A stretch of 64,000 nt of DNA from Sabellastarte sp. h YS-2021 (taxonomy: Eukaryota > Annelida > Polychaeta > Sabellida > Sabellidae), in assembly GCA_964017235.1 (NCBI GenBank), contig OZ024933.1:92099432-92163431 (forward strand). Reading direction: 5' to 3'. The notes beneath the pieces are model-generated. The model saw nothing but the letters and a program-made list of their open reading frames with translations. It did not search any database and was not told where the DNA came from. Positions 47,868 through 59,835 of the stretch are shown here, one piece after another. The first letter of the stretch is position 1; every line of letters starts with the position of its first letter. The position numbers and the translations under genes are program-made.

Positions 47868-48955
47868 CTACCTAGAATGATTCCTGTAATTGTCATGTGG
47901 CACATACACCACCTGTTCATGTTGTAGAACTGCTACATCATTTGCTGGGGTGGGTGCCCTGTCTGCCCCATCCTGGAGTTTCCTCAGCATGTTGTACATC
48001 ACCACACACATAAACACAATGTCTCTGACAACCATTAGCCTTTGCTCCATGATGCCCAGTAGTACCTGAAACTGGCTCCCTAAGATTCCAAAGGCGTTTC
48101 CACCACCCTCCTGCCTCTGGAGGTCTTGTCTTTTGCTATTCTTTCTTAACTTGTGATTTATCTTCTGCTGTAGGGTTTCACCATCCATGGTATCAAGGCA
48201 AAGGCTTTTCACCCAGCCAAAAGTAGTGCAAATCTAGTCCTCAGAGGGTTAGGGGGCTCAGGCGCCAGAAGCCCTCAGCTGCCATCCTCGATATTCTGCC
48301 TCAAATTACTTCTGTTCAAAATCTCTGCATCAGAGCAAGAACCACTTGACCCACAGTCTATACGCAGGAATCTGTATTCTGCATTGACCAGGGCCAGGAG
48401 AAGTAGGACAAAGAAACCCTTGTAGTTGTAGTGGTCACTGCCTGATTTCTTTGGCTTCTTCATGGCGATGTGCCCACCGCATGGACATATGGTCCCTACA
48501 GCGTGGAGGACATTCTATCTGGTTCTGTACTTCTCCACTACTCTTTTCCACTCCTCAGGGCTACCAGGGCAGCATAAATATTCGTCCTGGAATTCAGCAA
48601 GGATGGTTTGGAAGAACTGTTGGACGAATTTGCATTTGATGGTTCGGCCAACCAAGCAGTGATACTGGAAGGAGGTGTTAGTCTCTCCATTGGCCAGGTG
48701 TCTCAGTATTATTGCCAGCTTCAATCCAACTTCCAATGGCTTCCTGATATTAGTGACTGACTTCTTGCTGCAGTGGTGTATGCATTCCTCGATGAGGTAA
48801 AAAAATGCAGGTGGAGTCCTGACAAAATTCTGGTATCTTGGGATGTCAGTGTGTATGAGGTCGGCCAGGAGGTTGCTATAGTATCCTTTTTCTTGTCTCT
48901 GAAGGATCCAGGGCATGACCCAGGGGTGTGGTGGCTTTCTTCTTCTCCTGGCTAG
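47868..48955 (-). pseudogene. PIF/Harbinger transposase, broken (copy 2)
   Basis: Minus strand. 48916-48515 gives the N-terminal part (YYSNLLADLIHTDIPRYQNF, KLAIILRHLANGET, FQYHCLVGRT), aligning with the intact protein at 60345. 48463-48275 gives YNYKGFFVLLLLALVNAEY and CGSSGSCSDAEI, corresponding to FNYKGFHSIILLALVDAKC and TNGSSSDAQI in copy 1. 48212-47868 gives GGGNAFGILGSQF, where copy 1 has VVENAFGIMANRF: the catalytic Glu is replaced by Gly. The segment with the second catalytic Asp is deleted or out of frame. Inactive. Confidence 0.8.
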
Positions 48956-49170
48956 GGCTGTGGCTGTGGTGCTGGCTGTAGGGCAGGTGATGATGTGGCT
49001 TGTATGTTAGGATTTATGGCTTGTCGTGGTAGTTTCCTGTCTTGTCATAAAATGAATGCGACCCCAAGTCAGGTCGGGATCTTGATCCAGACAAGAGAGT
49101 ATGTGCTACATCCTGTATGGAAGATGTAACTGGCCTAGCATTTTCATGTGCTTATTTGTGGTTTTTGTCC

Positions 49171-49367
49171 GTTATATATGTGTGTGCTCCACTATTTGTA
49201 ATGTACCAACTATTACATATTGTACATACAATGTATATATAAGACTTTGTTATGTGAAATCTGGGAGTTTAGAATAAATGCTTGTAGTGTCAAGACCTAT
49301 CTTGTTGTCTGTTCTTAAATGAATATTAACATTAATTCAGCTCCATAGAAACCCACCAAATAACACA
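49171..49367 (+). repeat. 5' LTR of the Gypsy element
   Basis: 197 bp. Contains a TATA box TATATAAG near 49235-49243 and AATAAA at 49273-49278, giving the promoter and poly-A signal of the element RNA. Ends in CA. The expected first T of the TG terminus is absent; the 3' LTR keeps it. Confidence 0.93.
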
Positions 49368-49385
49368 TGGTGTCAGAGTGGTAAC
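49368..49385 (+). promoter_or_regulatory. Primer-binding site
   Basis: TGGTGTCAGAGTGGTAAC directly follows the LTR. It begins TGG, complementary to a tRNA CCA end; the TGGTGTCAG start is similar to the complement of tRNA-Leu 3' ends and to other animal Gypsy elements. The exact tRNA is not certain. Confidence 0.75.
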
Positions 49386-49433
49386 TTACATATACTTTGG
49401 ATATTTTGTGTACAACTGGATACAATTTTGACA

Positions 49434-52400
49434 ATGGATAGGCATGTAACAACACCTGTAATGGACTGGGAAGCTAAAAACTTGCCAGAAGTCTGGAAAA
49501 AATTCAGGCAACATACAGAGTTAATGTTTTCTGGTCCACTCCGAAGGCTTGGTGAAGAAGCCAAAGTCAGTTTTTTACTGATATGGGTAGGTGAAAAGGG
49601 AGATTCGGAATACTTGGACTTTGTCAGATGAAGAAGGGAAGAGGTTACAAACCTTCTATGACAAATTTGAAGCTTATGTCACCCCAAAAAGTAATGAAGT
49701 TTTCGCCCGCTACAAGTTCCAAGCTCGAGTTCAGGCTGAAGGTGAGCCTTTTGAAAACTTTGTCACCGATCTGAAGTTATTAGTAAAAGACTGTTCATAT
49801 CCAGAAGATGACAAAATGGTGCGTGATCGTATTGTGTTTGGTGTGTACAACCCAAATATACGTGAAAAACTCATTAATAAAGGAAATGAACTCACCCTGG
49901 ATAGCGCCATTGAAATGGCCCAAACCTACGAGGTCTGCAAGCAACAACTGAAAACTATGGCCAGTCCACCTGAAGAAGTACATGTAGTTAGGAGGAAAAC
50001 TTCTTATGGAAAATCCAGCAAAAGTAAGAAAAACCATCAAAACACAAGACCTAAAAAGGAATGCCCCAGGTGTGGTGGTCAACACAGCCCAGGTGGAACC
50101 TGTCCTGCGATGGGGAAAGAATGCTATAGATGTGGAAAAGCTAATCACTTTGCCAGCAAATGTAGGTCAAACCCACCAAAAGTTCATGCGGTTAATGAAA
50201 GTGCAACTGAAAGTGACACAGACAGCGACCAAGGTGAACACTTCTATATAGGTGAAATAAGTGCCAATTGCAAACAAGATGAAGTATTTGTCCCTGTAAA
50301 ACTGTCCACTGGATCAAAAGCAAAAGCTGTCAGTTTCAAGCTGGATACGGGAGCACAAGTAAATGTTTTGCCATTGAAGCTTTACAGAAAATTAGGTCTT
50401 CCTGCTATACTCTTAAAGCCAACTTCCATCCGCCTGACAAGTTACAGTGGCAACCCGTTGAAAGTAGAAGGAAAGGTCTCTTTGCAAGGCCAGTACAAGG
50501 AAACAACAAAGACTCTGGATCTCTATGTTGTTCAGACATCAGCACCACCAGTGCTAGGTCTCAAGGCATGCACAGATATGGGTCTGATAAAAGTCATCCT
50601 CTCGGTGGACAAGGACAAGCCAACAAATTTCATGGAAGAATTTAAAGATGTCTTCAGTGGTCTTGGTATGTTTGAAGGAGAATACCATATTCATGTGGAC
50701 CCAAACTACCAACCAGTTGTTCACCCCCCACGACGAATACCTGTTGCAATAAAGAATAAGGTTAAATCGGAGCTAGACCGTATGGAGAAATTAAATGTGA
50801 TTACCAAGGTTACCGAACCGACAGCTTGGGTCAACTCCATGGTTGTGGTCCAGAAAGCTAACTCAGATATTAGAATTTGCCTTGACCCAAAGGACCTAAA
50901 CCAGGCCATAAGGCGACAACATTACAGAACCCGTACCTTACACGACATCCTGCCAAACCTCAAGGATGCAAAGTATTTTGGTACTTGTGATGCCAGAAGT
51001 GGCTATTGGACAATAAAACTTGATGAAGAAAGTGCAAAACTGACAACCTTCAACACAGCCTTTGGCAGGTATAAATTTCTACGCCTCCCATTTGGTTTGA
51101 TTTCTTCCCAAGATATCTTCCAACAGAAAATTGATCAGGCGTATGAAGGGTTAGAAGGTGTAGAACCAATTGCTGATGATATTCTGATCTGGGGAAATAG
51201 CCTTGAGGAGTATGAGGCCAATCAAAGGAAAATGCTGCAGAGATCCAGGGAAAAAGGCATCAAGTTAAACAAGGAAAAGTGCAAATTTGGCTTAACTGAA
51301 GTCTCCTTCTTTGGACATGTGCTATCAAAAGATGGCCTGAAGGCTGACAAGAAAAAGGTGGAAGCAATCAAGAATATGCCAAGCCCTACAAACAAAGGTG
51401 AACTAGAATCAGTCTTGGGAATGCTCAACTACCTGTCGGCATTTGCCCCTATGCTCTCGGACATGACAGCCCCTTTGAGAGAACTAACAAGGAAGAACAC
51501 AGTATTCAAATGGGACTGTAACACGGAGTCAATCTTCCAGAAGGTAAAAGATGTGATCACAGCTTCACCAGTACTTGCTTATTTTGACCCAGAAAAAGAG
51601 ACCCACATTCAAGTGGACGCATCTAAAAATGGATTAGGAGCAACTCTAATGCAAGATGGCAAGCCTGTGGCTTTTGCGTCCAAATACTTAATTGAGACAC
51701 AAAAGGCCTATGCACAGATTGAGAAAGAACTGCTTGCAATCCTATTTGGCTGTGAAAAATTTCATGAATACCTCTATGGCAGAAAGGTGATAGTTGAATC
51801 AGACCACAAGCCACTAGAAGCCATCACAAAAAAGCCACTTGCTTCAGCTCCCCCTCGATTGCAGCGCATGCTATTACGACTACAAAAGTATGACATTACT
51901 GTCATCCACAGGCCAGGAAAAGAAATACCTGTCGCTGATGCTCTGTCACGTAAGCACATGAAAAGCACTGACAACCTAGGGGATGAGGACATTGAAGCGC
52001 AGGTCCATGCTGTTGTGCAAAATCTGCCAATCAGTGATAATCGACTTAATGAAGTCAAGTTAGAAACCAAGAAAGACAGACAGCTGCAAGTTTTAGCCAA
52101 TGTCATAAATACAGGATGGCCAGATCACAAAGCCAACTGTCCTGCAGAAACCCTTGAATATTGGTCAGTGAGGGAAGAATTGTGCATCATTGATGGAATC
52201 ATATTCAAGGGAGACAGGATACTGATGCCACAAGCCCTGCGAAAAACAATGTTGGATAAACTCCATATTGGTCACAAGGGCATTGAGAAGTGTAAACAGA
52301 GAGCCAGGACACTGTTCTATTGGCCCAAACTTAATTCTGACATATATAACATGATCACTAAATGCATCATATGTCAGATCCACAGGAAATCAAACACCAA

Positions 52401-53160
52401 GGAACCACTAAGACAACATGACATACCTTTAAATCCATGGGCAAAGATTGCAACTGATCTGTTCAGTTGGAATAATGACAACTATTTGGTTATAGTGGAT
52501 TACTTAAGCAGATTCTTTGAAATGGAAAAACTGGGGTCTATCTCGAGCAAAGCTGTCATAACAAAGATGAAAAGAGTGTTTGCTACGCATGGGATTCCAC
52601 AGCAAGTTATCTCAGACAACGGAACTCAGTACACTTCACAAGAATTCCAGAGCTTTGCAGAGGACTATGGATTTATCCACACGACAATTAGTGCAAAACA
52701 TCCTCAGTCAAATGGTCTAGCTGAAAAAACTGTTGGGATAGCTAAGGACCTGTTACAGAAATGTAAAGACAGTTCCCAAGATATAAACTTAGCCCTACTT
52801 GAATATCGTAACACACCTGTCGACCAGATAGAGGCACCCAGCGTTCTCCTCATGGGCCGAGAACTACGCTCCATTCTCCCAACCCATAGTAATCACCTGA
52901 AACCCCGTTATGTGTCTCCACAACACATGAAGACACGACTGAGATTAAAACAGCAAAGGCAAAAGAGGTATTATGACCAAGGCTCTAAACCCCTGCCTAA
53001 GCTTGCCGTAGGAGAATACATCATGATGCAACAACCAAACAAACGCTGGAAACAAGCTGTTGTCAAAGCAGTCCACAGTGATCGTTCTTACATTGTCACA
53101 ACAGAGGACAGGGCAGAATACAGGCGAAATAGAATCCATTTACAGAAACTGCATCACTAA
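49434..53160 (+). CDS. gag-pol: Gag-Pol polyprotein of Gypsy element, one frame break in gag
   Basis: ATG at 49434 has strong context (A at -3, G at +4). This frame runs to 49631; the main frame is open from 49591 to 53160 (1190 codons including stop) and preceded by TAG at 49588, so one frame change in 49591-49631 is needed. Counting residues from 49591: zinc-binding segment CPRC at ~157 and CCHC knuckle (C-x2-C-x4-H-x4-C) at ~178-191; protease DTGA at ~252; RT from ~395 with catalytic ADD at ~528-530; RNase H first Asp ~676; integrase HHCC zinc domain from ~892; integrase D956, D1009, E1045 (35 residues between the last two). All catalytic residues look intact. It packages, copies and integrates the element RNA. 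The frame break lies in gag, not at the usual gag/pol border, so mutation is more likely than programmed shifting. Confidence 0.93.
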
Positions 53161-53905
53161 AAATGTGGAATACAGTTGAAATATAAATCAGTTCACAGAA
53201 ACCTTATTACAAGAAACTTTCTGGGCAATACTGGAAGTTTTGTGTCTAAGTGGATACTTTGTATATATAATTCAACCTGATTACTAGATCTGTAGCTATT
53301 TGTGCATTTATTAAGCTAGGCAAATTACTATCACACCAATAAAAGGGCAGAATAATCCCTTGGGTGATAAAACAGAGAAAGGGCAGTCTACCCTGTTTCT
53401 CAGCATTGGAAAATGCATGTTAGTTCCTTGATAAAAAAAAATAGGGGAACATTTTAAACATATTAAATAATGCAGTGACACTTGATTTGTACTAACCCAC
53501 TCTCTTGTAAGATCCACTCTACAATATTTGGTGCACCAGAATTAATACCAGAGAGGAGAAAATTCAAAGGCAAATATATCTTTCACAGGAAATGCTACAT
53601 CTGTGAAAACAACTTTCCAACAAATGATTATCTCAGTGCATAAATTTAAAGTAATTGTAGAAGCTACTGATGTATTACATTTTATTGTGTACAGTAACAG
53701 CATTTCCTATGATGTCAGGAAGCTCTTATATCAAGATAAGAATAACATAATTTATCACTTTAAAGGAACACTAGTCCCCAGTCAACCTTTTCTAGCTACC
53801 ATAACATCTCCAATAGAACCTATATGCTTATATTTTAAAGAATAATCTTGATAGACATTTATAAAGATAATTTTGTATTAATTAATTAAACAATTAAATT
53901 TTAAT
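53161..53905. other. Gypsy element 3' untranslated region
   Basis: Follows the pol stop. A short frame at 53603-53845 is open on plus, but shows no envelope features (no signal peptide or membrane anchor pattern). I see nothing else. Confidence 0.6.
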
Positions 53906-53915
53906 AAAAGAGGGG
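53906..53915 (+). promoter_or_regulatory. Polypurine tract
   Basis: AAAAGAGGGG immediately upstream of CA and the 3' LTR. It primes plus-strand DNA synthesis. Confidence 0.85.
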
Positions 53916-53917
53916 CA

Positions 53918-54115
53918 TGTTATATGTGTGTGTGCTCCACTATTTGTAATGTACCAACTATTACATATTGTACATACAATGTATATATAAGACTTTGTTA
54001 TGTGAAATCTGGGAGTTTAGAATAAATGCTTGTAGTGTCAAGACCTATCTTGTTGTCTGTTCTTAAATGAATATTAACATTAATTCAGCTCCATAGAAAC
54101 CCACCAAATAACACA
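53918..54115 (+). repeat. 3' LTR of the Gypsy element
   Basis: 198 bp, TG...CA ends. Identical by eye to the 5' LTR apart from one A/G change in the TATATATG / TATATGTG segment and the initial T. AATAAA at 54021-54026. Confidence 0.94.
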
Positions 54116-54660
54116 GTCCCTAATTCGCTGACTTTTTTAACCAGCACTAGAGTTGTAGAGTCGGTTACAGGGTCAGTTCCATTGGAACACCCCCATCATG
54201 GTCATCATGTGTATGCAAAATATCTTTCAACCAACCCTTCGTTCACATCTTGTATGACTTTTAAATTCCAAAGAGATTGCTTTTTGCCCTACATGAATAA
54301 CACAAATTAAAATTTACATTTATTGCATATACTTCCTGATGAAGTTTGAGGATATAATACCTTTAATGAAGGACAAGGTATGCATTATAAAACATACATG
54401 CAAGTTATAATAATGGCGCAATGAGATTTTGGTGGAGCCCATATACATCAAACCAATTAAACTCAATACAATATGCTCAGCTATCAGCCATCTTTATTTT
54501 GAATAAAATTATGACAAAGATTCTCAAAATCAACTGCAAGTCTTTGCTCCTTGCTGTTGATATCTACCTATTATTAAAAAAGATTGAGTTCCTCAATTTG
54601 AACTATATTATCAATATGGATTTTTTACATTTCATATCATCTGCACCTGTCACTGTGTCC
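54116..54660. other. Right flank of the Gypsy element
   Basis: Begins with the duplicated GTCC. It may be the outer part of Harbinger copy 2 but no terminal repeat was recognised. Otherwise AT-rich and non-coding. Confidence 0.4.
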
Positions 54661-54968
54661 TAGTGGGCAAGACTCACTTAGGAATATGGAGAACGTAGAT
54701 TTGAACCCAGTGTAGGCAGATACATAGTTGCTCAGATGAGCACTTAAAAAGGCGGTCCTCTGTCATTTGGTCTGATCCCAAGTAGCAGGCCAGAGAACCT
54801 CAAGGACATTGATAAATAGCCATCCTTGAGACTCTGTCTTTCATTTAGGGAAATGTCAGTCACTAGAGAACTCGGGCTGCATTTGTGCAGTCGGGATGGG
54901 TCATATAGCACTTTGAGTCCTGAGTTACATGGAGATACTGCGTAGAGTATAAATATGAAGTACAAAAA
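54661..54968 (+). mobile_element. SINE-B copy, uninterrupted
   Basis: Head TAGTGGGCAAGACTC with B box GATTTGAACCC, then CGGTCCTCTGTCA, CAAGTAGCAGGCC, GACATTGATAAATAG, GAGACTCTGTCTTTCA, CAGTCGGGATGGGTC, ACTTTGAGTCC, GGAGATACTGCG and AGTATAAATATGAAGTAC at the 3' end. Serves as reference for the split copies. Confidence 0.85.
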
Positions 54969-55589
54969 CTCTGGTGTGTAGGGATCCTAAAATATCTGAG
55001 AATATTGTGACTGTAATTGAGATTTTAGTTAGAGTTTGAATAAATGCGCAGTTCTTTTAGATAAACCAACTACCAATGCACTGCTGCTCCAGAAAAGCAA
55101 ATTTAAAAGACAAGTGTTCTTCAAGTTTCTGCTGAGCTGATTTTTGGCTTTTGCTATATGATATCAATGAAGGCATCTGTCTTATTTCATTGGTAAAAGT
55201 CACCTGCTTTTGTTTATATCAATCCCCGATTCTATTACCTCAACTGCTGACCCCAAGAAAAGAATTACTCTGGCATAGAGAATATCACATTGAAACTCAT
55301 TTGTCAAAGTCTAGAAATTTCTTTTAGGGATATTAGCTTTGACGAGAAAACCTTGACATCTGAACTTTGTCCTAATTCTGTGACTCAGTTTCTGTGACCT
55401 AATTTTCTGCCAATAATTTGTTTGAATTTGAATGAGTGAACCTTGAGGCAGCACAGGGCCTTTGTAGTACTTATGCTTTGTCATATGTCCCCTAAAACAA
55501 TGGCATTCAAGTTGAATAGTTCACGTAATGCCAAAAAACGTAAACATTCTCTAAAGTATTGATTTCCAAGTAGGGGCAGTTCAATAGCC
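54969..55589. other. Non-coding stretch, nothing recognised
   Basis: No gene or repeat identified. Confidence 0.5.
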
Positions 55590-56180
55590 AGAAAGAGGTC
55601 ATCACAACAAACAGCATCCACATCCCAGAGGAGAACAAAATTATGATGGGAGAGGCAACTCTGTAAAGATGAGTTTTTAGGTTATTTCTAAAAGAAGCTA
55701 TAGTTTTTTATGACATGAAAATTATTTGGTAGAGTCTTCTCCAAACTGTTGGACACCAACTGCAAAACTCAAGTATAGAAAAAACAACTTAATTATCCTT
55801 TATTATGCAAGGGAAGATGCCTACAGTGATGGGTATGCAAGTCTGAACATTTAAGTCTTGAGTTGGCTTCTAAATCTTGAAATGGTCTGTTGGGATCTGA
55901 AATTCAGTGGAAGCCTGTTCCATTCAACTGGGGAGGCTGTGGTGAAGCACACCTGCCTATGGCCTTTCTTGGATGGACTCCAGACTCTGAGGCCTTTCCA
56001 ACTGTAATCCCAGAAGTCAGACTACTAGACCTGATCAAATATAGCAAATAAGGAGTTATGAAAAGATTATTTCTTTACAAGATGAGGCGTTACATGACTC
56101 ATTCTGTCCAGTCTAAAAGCAATGCTGAAGTGACCATTTTGAACTTTCATAAGTTTAGCAACACTAGCCTTGATGACCCC
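55590..56180 (-). pseudogene. Probable LINE 3' region, heavily decayed
   Basis: Minus-strand translation near 55750-55650 gives KNYSFFRNNLKTHLYRV, close to the F-(K/R)-x-x-L-K-T-x-L-(F/Y) LINE C-terminus. 55860-56180 resembles the minus-strand spacer type seen at 43080-43380 (GATGAGGCGTTACATGACTC, AATTTACTGATA). Weak evidence. Confidence 0.4.
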
Positions 56181-57048
56181 CCATATAGTTAGCAATTTAC
56201 TGATACATCATAAATCCCTGAAGTGATAGTAACAGACACAGCAGACCCTTAACTATATGATTGTCAAAAGGCCCATTGCTGTTAGACAGTGACTCAGGGC
56301 TGACTATTTAAAGAAACATTAATAAAATGCTGCTTTGGCAAAAATTAATGATGTAACACATGTACATTAAGCAAAACCAACATAAATATTTTCAGCAAGG
56401 TTTTACGTGTAAGGTTAACTTTAACATTGTCTTTATATATCAGAGTGGGAAAAATAAATGTATAAAAAACAATGAAAAACTTTCTTTAGTCTAAAAACAT
56501 GCCAGTTGCATATGACACATATTGCAGCTATTTAATGGTGGCTAATATTGTTGTTTTAACCACAACCAGAGATTCTGGTGAGATCACAAGACTATTGTTG
56601 GCGAGTTCTATGTTTCTCTGTTGTGCTTTTGTGAGCCAATACTTCCATTACAAATGGAATTAGTCTGAACTTTGAAGGTGATAAAGTAGAAGTGATTTTT
56701 TTGAGAAACCAAACCAAACACAAAAGTAAAAAAGTGGTTTGGCCCCCAAAAAGGTGTCAGTATTTTTTTTCAGAGTCACTTTCAAGTCATCGTGTGTAGG
56801 TTGTTTTTGCCTACATTCAGTTTGTGGGGAGAAAAATCAATACTAAGTTGATGGAAGCTCTTTTCAACTGTACCCCTAGACTTTGCATGGCTAAATTGCA
56901 TTGTCACATGTCATCAACCCAACATATACGTTGCAATAAGAAAAATAGTAGACAGAAAATTTCAATTGTTCTTATTTTGGAGAGCTGCTAAAGGGGTGTT
57001 TCACACTTTTCCCCATCTATCGTATCCACAGTGATTCTGACACAGTGT
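56181..57048. other. Non-coding stretch, nothing recognised
   Basis: AT-rich, no gene or repeat identified. Confidence 0.5.
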
Positions 57049-57260
57049 ATAGTCCCTGTGAAGCAGTGGTAACACCCTCGCCTCCCTACTCTGAGATTGG
57101 TGGTTCAAACGCCGGAACGTATGTGGGAAAATTTGCATTTGCTTACCGATGGTCGGCAGTTTACAGTACAGAACCTTGACCAACTGTATGCAGTGGTTTC
57201 CTCTGGCCACAAAACTACTCGTCCTGTGACGTAAAACCCAAAATAAATGAAAAAGGCCCC
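57049..57260 (+). mobile_element. SINE-A copy, diverged
   Basis: Head GAAGCAGTGGTAACACCCTC with B box GGTGGTTCAAACGCC, body GATGGTCGGCAGTTTACAGT, GTGGTTTCCTCTGG, and a shortened tail GACGTAAAACCC then AAATAAATG. The first bases of the head are lost. Confidence 0.8.
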
Positions 57261-58555
57261 ACAAAAATCGAGGGTGGTTTGGGTGGTGCTGTTCCATGCC
57301 ATAACTTGGAACTACGTGAAGACAAAATACTTCTCTTGAGCTGTTTTTAAGTGTTATAATATTAATAACTTTTAATTTTCATAAAAATATGCATTGACAC
57401 AAGTGAGAGCTTATGATGTACTTTACCAACAAAATACAATTCAATTAACCCTTCACTCCAAAAATAATTATTTCATGTCCGCCTTTACTTTTGGTACAAA
57501 TGTGTCTGCCTTATATGGTATTAAACGTCATCAGCAATGTATGAGAGTTACCAAAGACTACTTATAAATGAGTAATATTATGTATGGATTTCTGTGCCAA
57601 GCTATGGCTGCAAGCAGTATTTTACATAATTATCGCTGTTAAAATTAACACTAACAAAGGATGAATGGAGACCCCGGATTGTTAACAGTTTCTTAAAAAG
57701 TGACACAGCACAAGCAATGAATATTTACAGTGCAGTTCCACTATGCCGACTGTTCTTCGTAATAGGTATGCGATATCTACAATATGAGTATTCCTAAATT
57801 ACTATATTTATTAACCATAAAATAATACAAACAATAACAATAACATAATGTATGTGAAATCCCTTACTGATGAATACCTTTAAAAGTAAGATAGTAATAA
57901 AATCCCTTACTGATGAATACCTTTAAAAGTAAGATAGTAATAAAAAGTGTGTCTTAAGTTTGCATCAGTGCAGACCAAAGGCTAACTATAGACCCAAGAA
58001 TTACAACTGTGCAATGGCCTATTTGCACTGTTAAGTCAAGTCATATTAACACATATTTAAATTTGTTTCATAACCTTGTCCTTATTATTGTTCAAATAGA
58101 TCATGTTGTAGCAATAAAGGACGAGGTTTGAGTAGTGTATCGGCGAATAAATCACAAACTTCCAGGCGGAATAATGGACGAAGCCCAATAGGGCTGAGTC
58201 TATTATGGCCAGATGTCTATTTATTCAGTCAAGAAATGTAGTTGTTTAGGAACTATATCTTTGCTGAGTTACAGCCATTTGGACTATTTTTACAATATTG
58301 TATCCCTCGCGTTATAATGTATGCTAGCATCGATGCACAGCGACGAGTTTTTGTTCACTGCACATTTCCGGTCTTTATAATTGCTGTAGTGCATGTTTTA
58401 TGAGCCACCCAAATAGATGAGACTAATAAACATATTGTATAGTTATATTCATGATATATATAAAAATATACTAATGTCAGTAAATTGCACTAATAGCAGT
58501 ACATTATTCCAGTATAAAAATGATTCTAACCTAAATGTAATGTTATATTGTATTG
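57261..58555. other. Non-coding; 43-bp tandem pair and a hairpin
   Basis: 57857-57899 and 57900-57942 are two identical 43-bp units. 58170-58206 forms an imperfect stem (ATAATGGACGAAGCCC with GGGCTGAGTCTATTAT). No gene recognised. Confidence 0.55.
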
Positions 58556-58815
58556 TGTATTTATACTCATTGCAATATCTCCATATACTACAGGACTCAA
58601 AGCGCTATTAAACCCATCCGACTGAACAGGTACATCCCCAACTCACAAGTAACTGACATCCCCCTAACTGGGAGATAGAGGCTCAAGGATGACCATTTAT
58701 CAACGTCCTTGAGGGTTTTTAGCCTGCTACTGGGGATAGGACCCAATGACAGAGGACCGCCATTTTAAGTGGTCATCTGAGCCACATTGTATCTGCCTGT
58801 ATCAATATGATCAAA
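58556..58815 (-). mobile_element. SINE-B copy, minus strand
   Basis: Reverse complement of the SINE-B body: GGCGGTCCTCTGTCATTGGG, AGTAGCAGGCT, GACGTTGATAAATGG, GAGCCTCTATCTCCCAG on the minus strand. The tRNA-like head at the 5' end (near 58815) is mostly lost. Confidence 0.8.
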
Positions 58816-59835
58816 GGTTACTGTTAAACCCCATATAACCTGATTCCCAAAGTCAAGCCGAATCACAGTACATTCCATTTATGATGTACAGTTCTAGTTA
58901 AAAGGTTCAGCATACTTACCTACTTGGTATAAGACAGTGCCGATAGTAAAACATTTTTAAATTACAAAAACACATTTAATAAATACCAATAAAATAACAC
59001 AATCTTGTGTCAGTGAAGAATGAGTCAAGACTTTAAATCTCTGCCTTATATTCACAGTATAGTAGGTGTGAATATTTCGATCTGGTTATGTCAGTTCTCA
59101 TCAGAGGCTGTGAGTGGGATGGGGGGATCACCTGAAGTGCAAATATGAGATCCTCTCTGATCCTGGGGATCAGATCCGGTATCCGGCGGATCGGATCAGA
59201 TTTTTTTGTATCTGACTGTTAAAAAATAAATTTTTCATTTTTAAAGTGACCAAAATATTTTTATGTGTAAAGTTTTAGTCCATATCAACAGTGGGTTATT
59301 ATACTATACTGATTACAGGTAATGTTGTCATACAACTCCTGTGTTTATGCCCTCTCATTGCACCCCTAACCCAGGTGCCAACCTGTTTATTTTAATAAAT
59401 ACCAACCTTAAACAATACAAATTTATCTAAAGAACTTTTGCACACACAATGTGAATGGTGTGCCAACATGAAGCAGTTCATTCAACCCTCTTTATGTTTT
59501 TCACATAGATGACAAAATGTATAAAGTCTAAAAATTGCTGTGGCTTTGTTATCATTGAATAGTGTCCTGTCGCTTCATAGAAACAACCCATTGTTTTCAA
59601 AGGAATAGTCTGTTTTGATTTGTTTTGTTTGAAGTTTTGTGTGAATTAAGTATGCTATGCTTAGTCTGTATATTTTTAAATGTAGAGCCGATAATTTGAG
59701 CCAAAAAGATGAACTGACGTCATACCAGGACGAGATTGCAGTGAATGTCCTGAACAGGATATTGAACCAACAAACACAAGGCTAAGAATTCTGGCACCAC
59801 TAAAACGGTCATTGGGACCTCTAGTTTCATAGTAA
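58816..59835. other. Non-coding; GATC-rich knot at 59156-59203
   Basis: 59156-59203 is unusually rich in GATC and GGATC words with short inverted pairs such as CTGATCC / GGATCAG. Otherwise featureless. Confidence 0.45.

Larger units (their letters stand above)
46249..49166. mobile_element. Decayed PIF/Harbinger transposon (copy 2)
   Basis: Two tail-to-tail pseudogenes: a MADF-like gene on plus (from 46435) and a transposase on minus (48955 down to 47868). A TATA-like CTATATAAGG lies at 46249-46258, 180 bp before the first ATG. The layout equals copy 1 at 59.8-64 kb with orientation reversed. The right end is interrupted or bordered by the Gypsy element at 49171. Terminal inverted repeats were not found, so limits are approximate. 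Confidence 0.7.
49171..54115 (+). mobile_element. Ty3/Gypsy-type LTR retrotransposon, near complete
   Basis: 4.9 kb with 5' LTR 49171-49367, primer-binding site at 49368, gag-pol 49434-53160, polypurine tract 53906-53915 and 3' LTR 53918-54115. GTCC at 49167-49170 and 54116-54119 is a 4-bp target duplication. Domain order protease, RT, RNase H, integrase is the Ty3/Gypsy order. No env-like frame of substance follows pol. The LTRs differ by one substitution over 197 bp by eye, plus a missing initial T in the 5' copy, so the insertion is recent. Confidence 0.95.

Noticed and set aside
53603-53845. Possible env-like frame downstream of pol in the Gypsy element
   Set aside because: Only 80 codons, no signal peptide, no membrane anchor, no cleavage-type motif; consistent with an untranslated region.
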